Below, piece by piece: positions 29,104-39,500 of a stretch of 64,000 bases of DNA. The notes below the pieces were generated by a model, which searched no databases, had not been told where the DNA came from, and worked only from the letters and a program-made list of their open reading frames with translations. The DNA is taken from positions 248,001 through 312,000 of the forward strand of contig OZ345353.1 in NCBI GenBank assembly GCA_977006965.1. Reading direction: 5' to 3'. The position numbers and the translations under genes were made by a program. Numbering within the stretch: the first letter of the stretch is position 1; the number at the start of each line of letters is the position of its first letter. Origin of the DNA: Phymatolithon calcareum (Eukaryota; Rhodophyta; Florideophyceae; Hapalidiales).

Positions 29104-31321
29104 CACCAAATCGTCCGATTAGTCTAGGTAATTAAATAGTCTAGGTTTTTATTTAGTCTAGGCTAGACAATTAATATATTTCCGATGAGGAGCCTCAAAC
29201 TGTTTCTTAATTAGTCTATGTTCAGCAAGAACTGTTACAATTTTACTGCATGAGCACCATGTCAGCATTGTCTAAAGGTAAATTCAATTGGTTGCATCGT
29301 CCGAAGTAAAATCTCTGCTTTCATTCGCAGCACCCGCTGAATCCGGAACAGGGGTGCCTGTGAAGTGCCCAGGATACTTCTGCACTATCATCTGAAGTTC
29401 CTTAGATAGCTGTGAAACGCGCCAATGGCCGTCTATATCCTTAGTGAGGCCGCACCTAATCATTGCCTTCCTCGCAAAATTGGTACCTTTTTCATCTCGC
29501 TGAGCATTCAAAGCTCTCACTGATTCTGCAGCAAGCTTTAAAAAATATTTCTTTCCAGGGTTGGGAAGCTTGCCGGACCACGAACCATCAGAGCGGACTT
29601 TGTCCTGCCACTTGTTCGCCCAAATCATCTCAATTTTCTTCTGGTTCCATGACGATGACCACGCCTGCTTAGTCTTGGAAATAATAAGCTGTCCACAGGC
29701 TGAACGAGGTCCGTAGCATTGGCAGGAAAGTATTTTAGGCTCGCACGAAGGCGGGAGAGGGCTTCTGTGAGCCCCACTGAGGTGTTGTGTCCTGAGCAGT
29801 TATCTAAGGAAATTGTTCGAGGCCGATTATCCCCAGGTGTGCGATAGTGGGCCTGTTTCTCCTTAAAGTATTCAACAAACGTATGACCGTCAATAAATCC
29901 TTTGGGGGATGTTCTATAGCACACCCCCGGGACATCATCGGGAAGGTTTCGTAGAGGATAGTTTCGACTTTTGTTGATAAAAATGAGGAAAGGAGTTTCA
30001 ATTTGAGCTCATTTTCCTCCAGTAAGTTGCACAATCAATGTTATTCCCTCGCCACCACTTACGACATCCGCATATTTAACATTGTCGTCGCCAGCAAAGC
30101 CAAGTGTGCGGCCATTGTCCATATTGATAACGAATTGTGTCTCATCAATATTTTCGATAAGATCCTCTTCCAGAGTACCAATCTCAAAATCTCTTTTGAC
30201 TTGGCCTAGATGATACGCGACAGATTTTTCAATATTCTCAATCTTTGAGGCGCTTATCTGCTTTTTCCCAGTCTGCATACGGACGACTATGTTAAATCTT
30301 TCAGTAAAGCGGCAGATCCATGCGTAGTTAATCTTGTCAATAACGCGCTTCCTATCCTTTGGGTCCACATAGTCAGCACCAAAGTCATTTTCAGACGAAG
30401 TTAAAATCTGCTGTGCAAGAGGAATCAGCATCTTTGAATCAAATTTCACTCCCGCAATTCTCAATCGGTCAAACTCCTCAAGAAGCTCATAATGCAGCCA
30501 ATCTACCCAGGGAGCTCTTTTAGGACCACGACCAGGAGCAGCTTTTAGTGCAGATTCTCTCCTCTGACCCAGCTGGCGAGATGTAATATATCTGGGATTA
30601 CTTGGGTCTTCTTTTAGAATGAAATCCCTTTTCTTCCACCAATCTGACGCCTTAGCAAGGTTAGCATTAGTGTCGCCTCGAAAAGCGCTTGGAAAGGCCT
30701 TTAAAGCTTTAGCCTTAAGGCATTTAGGTCACTCAGATTCATTTGTTTCCACCATCCACTTAACGACTTTGACCTTGGTTCTTTTGTCGACCACATGCTG
30801 AAGTTTCCGCTTCTGGAACGCGACATCCTCTCCTGTCATGATTGATTTGGCACCAAAACACTTCAAGCTGAACAATGCACCACGTTTTAAGGCTAATTCA
30901 AAGTAACTGCTTATCATTACACTTCTGAATTTTATTAAAATCCTTCCGGAGCAAGGTTCCATAATTGTTTAAAAGGCCTGTATTCAAATTTCAGCCATGT
31001 TTTTCTCGTTAACCATTTTTGCATATGTAATAAGCATGACATATTTCTTCACTTTTCCTTACATCTTTTTGTGTGCGGTACGCAACGCATCGCCCGTTAT
31101 GAGCAACCCAGAAAGCGCCACGTTTTCATGAATACAGTAAGATAAATGACATCACACGGCAAAAAACAACGAAAAAAATTATTCCCTTCGGCAGGATTTG
31201 ATTTTGGTAATCTCTATATAGTCTAGGTTCGCCAATAGTCTAACCTAGACTATTCAGAGAATGCCGTCAAAAATTTGGCCTTCGTAAATAGTCTCGATGA
31301 GACTAATCAGACGATTTGGTG
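29104..31321 (-). mobile_element. Pogo/Tigger-like DNA transposon
   Basis: The 2218-bp element is bounded by TIRs starting CACCAAATCGTC(C/T)GATTAG (inverted at 31321) and flanked by TA on both sides (29102-29103, 31322-31323), the Tc1/mariner-superfamily duplication. Multiple TAGTCTAGG-type motifs lie inside both ends (29115-29165 and 31218-31255), probably transposase binding sites. Its single gene is on the minus strand. Confidence 0.85.
29284..30962 (-). pseudogene. Pogo/Tigger-type DDE transposase (CENP-B/DDE_1 family), disrupted
   Basis: It starts at the ATG at 30962. An N-terminal region with the DNA-binding pattern KALKAFPSAFRGDTN, ASDWWKKRDFIL and APGRGPKRAPWVDW (30520-30710) is followed by GVKFDS and a helix-turn-helix-like stretch. 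The DDE core begins at IDETQFVINMDNGR (30110-30140) and continues with GFIDGHTFVEYFKE, ISLDNCSGHNTS (29800-29830) and FPANATDLVQPVDS. The C-terminus ends at 29284. Disruptions seen are an in-frame TGA near 30731 and frameshifts near 30000 and 29690. The first two catalytic Asp regions survive and the third acidic residue is unclear. So few lesions suggest recent inactivation. Confidence 0.85.
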
Positions 31322-31323
31322 TA

Positions 31324-31654
31324 CAGTACATCATTTGATTTCCCAGGTATTAAAACTTACGCTCTGTGCGCATGTCTACTCCCGAATCGTGAAAATATCA
31401 CATTTGCTTCAAGTGGAATCGTATTTTTTGAGCTGCAGACTGTGCTCAATGCGAGTACTTAAAAGGTGAAATATAAGTTCCACCTTTGAGGCGGATGCTC
31501 CCTCTATGAGGCGATTCCTCTACTAAAAATACGGGGGAACTGCTTACGTAGACTTCCGATCACCTTTCTGTCTTGGGTTTTCTGGAAGCATCTTGTTAAT
31601 TTGTTTGTTTATTGCAGGTTATTCGAATTACACAAAGTGTACCGTATTCAACAT
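31324..31654. other. Gap between two DNA transposons
   Basis: About 330 bp with nothing recognised; a short frame at 31275-31469 has no motif. Confidence 0.5.
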
Positions 31655-31658
31655 CTAG

Positions 31659-32947
31659 TGTCTATTATCCCGGTTATTTGGATTAATTAATCCGCGTCTT
31701 TGGATTAATTAATCCTCATGATATAGTAGGTGGAGGGGTACTGGCAAGTACTAAAAACCCCAGGTTTTCACAGAAGAGGTCCCTTCATGTTGCTTTACGA
31801 GTGTATAGAATGCAAGTGAGATGTGAAGCATATCCTTCCTTTGGACGAGTCGCATATGAAGACCTCTTTTGAGCACTCTTCTCGACACTGAGAGCACACT
31901 CGCGTCGTCCTCTTGCCGCACACAACACAATCCTTCTGCGCCCGTGCCGACGTCTCCGTACCGTCGCGAGTCCTCTTCCTTTTCTTCGACGGCGTTGCGT
32001 GCGGGCCGAGGCCTGACGTCGGGGTCAACACAACCGCGTCTTCAGCAACTGACATGCGATCGCGTAGCCCGACCGCCTCGTAGTTGTTGTCCACCAGATC
32101 CAGGGCTAGCTGTTCATAGAATTCGTTCTGTATCATCGTTTGCAGCGGCCTCTCGAGCCCGTGTGTAGCAACCATGCGTCGACAATGACCATACCCAGAA
32201 GAGAAAATCCTACCCTCGCAGACCAGTCGTGCATCACGTATGCTCGCTCCAGCCCCAGGTCGTCCTGTCGACAGCGGTTGTGCTGATCAATGCGCGCACA
32301 GGCGGAGTAATAGATCTCGGCGCACTGAGGCTGCTCAACGGTGAGTGCAACGCGCTCCGGGCCGGTCTCGGTCTAGCGCCAGCGCAGGCGCTCGTACGGA
32401 GTTCCTGCTGCACCACTGGACGCGGACGAAATAAAGTACCGCCGCTCGCAGTCGACCCAGACCAAGGCCATCTCCGCCACGCTGATGCGCCTGTCTCGCT
32501 GACCAGCCAGAGACTCCCACCCCACGGTGAGGAAGATGCCCACCCTCCCCTTTCCGGCCTCCGTTTCCACCCTCAGCACCGTCCCAGACACCAGAGTTTC
32601 CTTATAAAGCGACCCGAAGAAGCGCTTAGACTCCACTTCTCCCAAGGCAAGGTGTGCCTTGGCGTGTACACGCGCGCCAATCTGCTGTATTGCAAGAGTC
32701 GACATGGTCGGGTGCAGCGTGGCCTTGAGCTTGCAAGCGTCATGGCGCCGTTGCCCTCTTTGCAGTTCAGGGCTGCCATAGGTTGACCTAGAAGGCGACT
32801 CTCGCCTCCAAACCAATCAAAAAGGCGCTGAATCGATTCCCGCTGTCCATTGGTTGCAAATACGAGCGGTTTACAGTCAAACATGGTACTGAAAAAAGGA
32901 TTAATTAATCCGTATAGGATTAATTAATCCTTATGGGATAATAGACA
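31659..32947 (-). mobile_element. Short piggyBac-like element C (CTAG-flanked)
   Basis: The 1289-bp element runs from TGTCTATTATCCC to its complement GGGATAATAGACA. CTAG stands at both flanks (31655-31658, 32948-32951). Just inside each end are two copies of the perfect palindrome GGATTAATTAATCC (31680-31693, 31702-31715; 32898-32911, 32917-32930). The shared TGTCTATT terminus links it to family A. The coding part is too short for a complete transposase, so it is probably an internally deleted copy. Confidence 0.8.
31795..32884 (-). pseudogene. Deleted piggyBac-like transposase (DDE_Tnp_1_7) of element C
   Basis: From the ATG at 32884 the frame begins MFDCKPLVFATNGQ and soon shifts. Later frames give GRVGIFLTVGWESLAG, then the family signature IDQHNRCRQDDLGLERAYVM (32240-32300) and VDAW. 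Next comes LVDNNYEAVGLRDRM and a basic linker KKRKRTRDG. It ends in a C-terminal zinc motif CVVCGKRTTRVCSQC...CFTSHLHSIH (31800-31930). The residues around IDQHNR and the Cys-rich end are typical of piggyBac transposases. The first catalytic Asp region is absent, indicating an internal deletion plus frameshifts. Confidence 0.75.
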
Positions 32948-32951
32948 CTAG

Positions 32952-33074
32952 GGGTCCTCTAAATGTTCCTGACATGGATCCATTCCTTGTACTCGCGTAT
33001 CTGCTTCGCGCTAGTACTGCTACACACCACTCCACGGCGACATCCGTGTGCCCTTTGCGGAACATTAATTCAAT
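32952..33074. other. Spacer between element C and a tRNA-like sequence
   Basis: I see nothing recognisable here. Confidence 0.4.
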
Positions 33075-33180
33075 TCTTGCTTGTGACAGGACTCGAACCG
33101 GCGACCTCAACATTCCTGCCTGTATCATACCGAAATATGCGCACAGGTGCGCGGAGGCAGTTTTACCTCTATACCACAGG
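33075..33180 (-). tRNA. tRNA-like sequence, probably a pseudogene or SINE head
   Basis: On the minus strand there is an A-box-like TGGTATAGAGGTA near 33175-33163 and a perfect B-box GGTTCGAGTCC near 33100-33090. The potential anticodon stem CTGCC/GGCAG encloses an over-long loop of about 35 nt. The T-stem has one mismatch and one G-T pair, and the acceptor 3' side CACAAGC has no intact contiguous partner. An intron-containing tRNA is possible, but the broken T-stem favours a pseudogene or tRNA-derived SINE. The anticodon cannot be assigned. Confidence 0.4.
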
Positions 33181-33550
33181 TGGATTGGAAGCATCTTGCA
33201 TGCTTCTTGCTCGCAAAACATATACCTGAAGTAGGTCTCCCTTTTCCTGTAGCTTCTTGCGGCGCAGCATCAATCCTTGTCTACAAGCTAGAGAAATCCT
33301 TTTTTCCAAAACAGCTAGCAGCACTGACGCCCTGCAGTAATCCGAATAGAAAATTATTCAGCAGAAAAAGCACTGCCTCGCGAGCGGGCAGATTGCATAC
33401 GTATATGATGATGTTGAATGGCACTGCAAGGTGAAGTAAAACGGTGAGTAATAGTTCCGACGAAAAAAGAGCTACCTACTTCTCGCGCGCTCAGCGCTGC
33501 AGAGCGCTGTGAAGCTCATTCTTTTCAGGAATGCAGTGCCTGAGATCTGC
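33181..33550. other. Non-coding gap
   Basis: About 370 bp without a recognised feature. Confidence 0.45.
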
Positions 33551-33895
33551 TTAGAAATAGTACGAACGTGAGAGCGGTGATGATAATTGATTTATTACCC
33601 GAATTCTAGCACGTCTAGAAGGCTTCGTTTGATTCCACTTTCTGAGGTTGGAAACGCTTGTCAGAGCCGATTCGATATCATGGTTTGGAATATCGCCGAG
33701 GAGAGGTGAGTTTGTTCTGGGTGCGCATTGTAGCATTATTTTGTGGACGAGCCTCTTCTCATGCATGCATAAAACATATCGTAACCATCCTCAGAGACGG
33801 TCCTTAATCCATTTTATCGCAGGTAAGGAGAGCTCTCTTGCTTCTTCGGCTATCGCTCTTTTCGTCATGGCGACCAGCATCTTCGATGCGGTACC
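33551..33895 (-). mobile_element. LINE 3' fragment related to 281-600
   Basis: This block aligns with 281-600 at high similarity. It encodes on the minus strand the same terminal segment (KRLVHKIMLQ, LLGDIPNHDIESALTSVSNL) and the same 3' region. It stops at the string TGCGGTACCGT, where piggyBac-like DNA of family A begins. Confidence 0.75.
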
Positions 33896-34735
33896 GTTCT
33901 CATCCTCTCCAATCTTCTTCGCGAAACGCCAGTTTATCATTTACTGTCGCAATCAAAAGCTCCTCAGAAGGGCACAAAAGCTTCGATACAACCTTCAAAA
34001 GGTCCAAATGCGATCTTCCGGATTCTCTCGCCGACGTCTTGCGGAGCTCTTGGGACAAAAATCGCAAGAGGATGTCATTAAGCCCTATCACGAGCCGATT
34101 ATTTCCCCTCACGGGGACCATGGTACGAAACGCATGCTTTACGTCAGATGAAGAGACGATTTTACTTTCAGTTTTGGAACTTTAGAAGCGATTTCTTATC
34201 CGAAAAGAGTGGTGTTGAACGTCAGCGTATGTACGATTGTACCAAAACTATGTTTCCTGAAGTTCACCTGCGAAAAATTGCTGCTTGCGCGTCCTCGAAG
34301 CTGAGAAGTAGGTGGCAAACAGGGACTACAAGAAGAGTTGATTACGTTTTTCGTCCCCATTGCAAGGGTTTAGTTCGGCGCTGATAGCGATTTTCGCGGT
34401 TGTTAGCTTCTCTGTCCCACATCGAGAGCTTCAGCAGGACATGACCCAGCGAAGGAATTTAAATTGCTGGCCGCTAAAATCGTTGATAACTCATTTGACT
34501 CGCACATTACTCGTCGACGTCCAGTCGCCCCAGAACGTATCTGCACTCCGGAGGGGTTTTTAAACCCACTAAACTCCAAAGAGAAAGAAGAGGATGAATG
34601 CGGATGTCATGATGACTACTTTTGCAGTCCAAAACAACTGCAGAATTAGCAAACTCAAGCCTACAAACCTCCTGTGCTCATCACGTAATAGGCTTAACAG
34701 TGCCATAATATGGGAAGCTGTAGACCAAACGGTTC
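33896..34735 (+). mobile_element. Fragment A2 of the family A piggyBac-like element
   Basis: The sequence aligns with A1 (about 26450-26760 and 27380-27660) and A3 (about 45360-45680 and 46830-47110) but lacks both termini and most of the transposase. The left junction with the LINE falls in an 11-bp string shared by both parents. Confidence 0.7.
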
Positions 34736-34743
34736 CCTAACAA

Positions 34744-35700
34744 GGAAATTCGCTACATGGACCGAAAAGGAGGCAAAATTCGCTAAATCGGTACCCTTTG
34801 CAAAAACTACTACTCGTTATGATACACAGAGCACTCCATAAAAACAAACTTGTCAAAAAAAGTAAATTTTATTTCGTGTGCTACTCTATATGCGTTAGCT
34901 CCTCATCGCAATTAGTATCTTCGTCATCGCAGCCGGCGAGGTAAATTATCACGGACTGAGCCGATTTTTCGATGTGTTTTCGATTCGCCTGAACAATATT
35001 GTGGATGTTCGGCCTGTCGCATGTCTGCGAGAAGTGGCCAGTTTTTCCCCACGAGGTCGGGCCCTTATTTCGGGCGGCAAGTAGGGCCTCTTGTGCTTGC
35101 GGCCCGGGTTGTCGACGACGTCAAACGGCACCAAATTATCCTGCACTTGCCGGTCACCAGTGACTGCAACACGAGTGATACTGCCTTCTTGTTGCTTGAT
35201 CCGCGTTCTAAACAGCCATGGATCCCCGAACCAGTTTTGAGGCAACTGATTAGTTCTTTATTTAAGTCGAAGGTGATCCGATGCTGCGCCAAGTGTCTAG
35301 AAGCGTACAAAATTGCAGCGACAACGTGGATACATGGCCGCTGTCTCCTCGAAGTGGTGGCAAGAGCATGTAGCGCGGTAGTTGCTGTTATTTACCACAT
35401 GGAATGGTGTCATTTCGCTGCTAACAACAAACCAACGCAGCTGTGTCCTGAAAACGTGATGACCCTGACGCCGTAGATGCTGTACAGCGCACGGACGTTC
35501 ACACGGAACGCGCAAGCTGTGTGCTGGCTGATGAGCGCCACGTGCTGCTTGTTGTGATTTTTAACGAGATTGTCCTTGCCAATACACGTGTTGCGGGTGA
35601 TTACGAGGTTGCAAAATGTCGTTAAAGTTTGCTCCAGGGTAGTCGCCTACAGTTAGCATGAGGTCATCTAAGCAGTCGAACGCGACGAGGTGCAGATTGC
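34744..35700 (-). mobile_element. Transposon B2, partial copy
   Basis: Its left end AAATTCGCTACATGG (34746) matches the B1 ends. Minus-strand frames encode WFGDPWLFRTRIKQQEG, then KTGHFSQTCDRPNIHNIV and ANRKHIEKSAQSVI with an acidic tail, which are the same segments as in B1. Upstream, 35280-35500 carries frames without recognisable catalytic motifs. No right terminus is visible, so the end at 35700 is approximate. Confidence 0.55.
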
Positions 35701-35802
35701 TTTGATGAGCGGATCAGTAGTGTAATGATAAGCGTCTGTCTATATTTTACTGATTATTGCTCATGTATTGGCGTCGTGGGCTTGTATCTAGGGCTAGCTA
35801 GC

Positions 35803-36096
35803 TCATATCATAACGAATAGTAGTTTTCCCTGAGAAAGTGACTCCTTGTGCTCTGCACATATTTTGCGCTGAATACGCGTAGCCGCTGACAGAACTCCTT
35901 GCAGGCAGTCGTCGTGGAGCTCTAGAATCTTCAGCGCCATAAAGAGATACATGAGCTGCTTTTTTCGCCATGGAAGCACTTCTTGCGGTAAATCGTCTTC
36001 GTTATGGCTTTCCATTACTTCCGGGTAAACGGCATGTCCTAATTGACTCAAAACTGCGGATGATTGGAGCGCACAAATAGTTCGTAGAGACCCCAA
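35803..36096 (-). other. Unrecognised 97-codon open frame
   Basis: The minus-strand frame reads as a plausible helical protein (SQLGHAVYPEVMESHNEDDL, then KKQLMYLFMALKILELHDD) but I recognise no family. Given the setting it may be an old transposon fragment. I do not call it a gene. Confidence 0.25.
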
Positions 36097-36239
36097 GTCA
36101 GGGAGAAGCTACAAGACACAGAACTACCAACCTTTTCCCTTTCACTTCACTAAAGCAACCCTTTTCCAACATTGGACTTCCCTGTTGCGTGTGACAGGGC
36201 CTGGCAATCCGCTCTGAATCAGGTGATCTGTGAGACGTT

Positions 36240-36550
36240 ACAAGAGGTAGACGGAGAGACAAATACGAGTAATTATGAAGATATTACTCAGAAAGAAACG
36301 GTCGACAGACCTCAATGATCGTTTCGTAAAACGCATCTACGAAGACAGACGTCCGATCAGAGGACGCATTGGATGACTGTCTTTGAATTGGAACATAATT
36401 TGGAATGGTACGGCCATTGTCTTAAAAGGGATGAATTCCATCATGCAATGGAATGAATTGGATTTGCACAAGAAGAAGGGGTTTGTAGGAGACATTGTGA
36501 CGAAACGAAGAGAAAAAAGTGTGAAATGAATAGAATAGGGTTCGCTAGAG
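36240..36550 (+). mobile_element. LINE C-terminal fragment
   Basis: The plus strand encodes LEWYGHCLKRDE (about 36395-36435), the RWxGHxxR motif near the end of many LINE polymerases, and little else. It stops at the TTAA target of the neighbouring piggyBac element. Confidence 0.5.
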
Positions 36551-36554
36551 TTAA
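36551..36554. repeat. TTAA duplication, left copy, of element D
   Basis: TTAA precedes CCCCCTCATACTGC; the matching TTAA is at 40591-40594. Confidence 0.7.
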
Positions 36555-39500
36555 CCCCCTCATACTGCTACAATTGAGGTTTATTGGGGCACAGTAAAAT
36601 AATTCTTCTGCGAGGCCCACGCGCATCAAAACACATCATAGAGTATTTCCTGTCCTTCCCCATGTGTATGCGCTCGTACTGAACAAGTTTGGATTGAGTT
36701 CGCGCAGGGTACGCGAAGCTACAAGCAAAGCCGCGATTTTCGTGTCCAAATATGCCTATTCGTTCAGATGATTATAGACAGTTAGCAGTTGCGCGTTCGG
36801 ATATTATTTCAAGGTGGTTGTCTTCTTAAGCACAGTACCTGGACTCGTTTTTCGTTTTCACAAAATCGGCTGGAAAAAAAAAGATATGGGCAGTTCTACA
36901 TCGAGCAAAACATTCGAATTTGGCTCCTAAACAGGGCTTTTTGGCCTGCGTGTCCTTTGCGCTTCATCTGTGTACCTAATGAGCTACGATCGGACTATAA
37001 GTCATTGCGGCCTGGATGGGAAATGTGCTTTCATGATGAGAGGAGCTTTGACGGACCACGAGAGAGCCATGTATGCTCTTAGTGCCTTCAAAACAGAGCA
37101 TTCACGATCGGTCGCCATGCAGATAGGAATGTATATTATGAAGGCAGTCGCAGATGGAGGAATGGGAGGATCAATTGAGGACTTGTTTTGCTCTTGACAC
37201 TTCTCAACTCAGAAAAACTAGAGTCGTACCATGGAGCAGAGGAGTACGTATCTCAGAAGGTGGTCTGGAGAGAGAGCTCCATGAATTCGACTGGAAGGTA
37301 CAGTTCTGATGTGTACCGCTGTCATTGACGGTACATAATAGCTCTTCGTATGGGTTATGCTCGCCGTGTAGATGAAGAATCGCGCAAGGGGATATCACAG
37401 GAGATCAATAGTGCTCTACGAGCGTACAACTGGCAAGAATCCAACTTCCACGAGTTTTAGATAGTGGACAGTGCGATACTGTGCACTTGTGGGGTTGTGA
37501 ATCGCACAAGAAGGCACACTGGGTTTAGTCGGGTTGGTCCCTGGCGGAAAGCCAAGGGCGGCGAGAAGCGCCGACCTTTATAGAAAAAACAATGGATCAA
37601 AAGGTGACTTGGCAGTATGAGAATTGGATCAATGGAATAATCTGGAAGCCGCGAAGCGCCTTCCTAGCCGAGGTACTTACAGTGTAAGCACATGTAAGCT
37701 GTAAGCAGCGGTTCTAGGGTTTGCCCTTGGTGATCCTTCACGATGTAAGTACGCATCGAAACCTATGGTACTGTAATGACTGTAATGCTCTCTGTAATGG
37801 TTTGCTGTAAATGCAAGCTGTAATGACAATTTGAAGGGAGCTATTTGTATAGGAGCATGATAGTGGCGTTGGACGCCACAGCACTCTTGACAAATCAGAG
37901 ATAGAAACAATTCCATAGTCTTGGTCTTTATTGGTGTCTAATGCCTTTCCTCCGCGGCATGTAGGCTATAGCAGCTTCCCAAATCCCCGAAACATAAACG
38001 TATCCTACAATCAAGGCATGCGTACCGTGTTCTGCATCTACATCCAGGAAATGAACAATAGGGCCGCACGGGTAATCCATCATTGTCATCAACCTTGGCA
38101 AGCTGATGAACGCCCTGCATTTCGATGTGCCTATTTTTTTCGTTTGGCGCAGGCGGCCTTTTGGACGACAGTAAACCGGCTCCCGGATGTAGCTTGGGGT
38201 CGCAAAGTGATGCCACAGCTCTCTCCCGAAACTCAAGAAGTGTAGGCTTCTCAGCTTTGTAGAACGGTAGTGCAATAGAGCAGTTCACGATAGTTTGCTC
38301 CAAGAGAAATGTGAAAATTGCATTTGTCCACTTCTGATTGCGCCTCTCTTAATGATAGTACGAGCGAAGCTGATCTGTGAGATCAACTCCGCCCATGCAC
38401 TCATTATAGTCCGGACAAACGCGAGGAAGTTTCGGAATTCTTTGCCCTTGATCATTAGTAGAAATGTTTTGCTGAGACCTTTCCTTTCCGTTTAGCCTTC
38501 GCGAAACTAAAAGAACTTCATTGAGATCGTCATGAGCAGTGGTGATGATATGCACTGGCTTCTTGTCCATCCATCCCACTATTCCAATGGATCCTTGCCG
38601 TATCTTTCCGACGATCATAGCACCTTTTTCGGCACGCTTATCCAGCCGAAGCAGTTTTGGAACTCGATTCACCCTCATTGTTCCAACGATACGAGTGTCT
38701 CTGAGGAGCAGAATTCGTGCTAGATCCAGGCTCGTGAAGTAGTTGTCCATCGCCACTGTCCTTCCTGCTCCCGGCAACGGACCCAACACCTGAATCACAG
38801 TATGGGAGATGGGCTGCGAAACACCTTGCTTCTATCCAGTGTACACCTCAATAAAAGGAGTATACCCCGTGACAGGACATGACACTCCCCATACTTTTAT
38901 TCCATATTTGACAGGCTTCATAGGCATATACTGTCTGAAGGAGATTCTTCCCTTGCACGGGACCATTATTTCGTCAAATGAGATGTTCCTTCCCAACCTG
39001 TACAGTTTTTGCCAATTGATTTCCACTTGATCGACTATCCATCGGATTTTGCTGAGAGCGTCTTATTTTTACGGAGTATCAAAAAAATGCAAACACTGGG
39101 TTATCTCATGAAATCGGGCTCTGGACATTTCACTTGAGGCTGACAAAGCGTTACGATAGAGCCCATTTTTGTCGTCCATAAGCAATCTCTAGGTATCAGG
39201 AATCTTGACTAGACCAGAAAAAACAGAATGCCGATATACGCCCTCAGCTCCTTTGCGCTAATTTCCTGAAACGACCTCCGATAGCTTTTTGGGAGCCTGG
39301 AGCTTGGCACACCGTTTTCAAGGGCATTGAGGCGCCTTTGTCCTGCATCGAAACGTAGGCGAACGTTCTTGATCTGACCGTATCTGTTCGAAGCGCGCCG
39401 AATCCTCGCAAGAATATCCTCAGTAAAGACCATTTCAAAATTGTCAATGGGGTGCAGTTTTCTTCGGGAGGAGAACTGCTCAGCGATGATGCTTCCTTCC

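Noticed and set aside
33075-33180. Functional tRNA gene
   Set aside because: T-stem mismatch and no contiguous acceptor partner; kept only as a tRNA-like sequence.
37931-38245. Plus-strand open frame at the end of piggyBac D
   Set aside because: Antisense of the transposase C-terminal zinc region.
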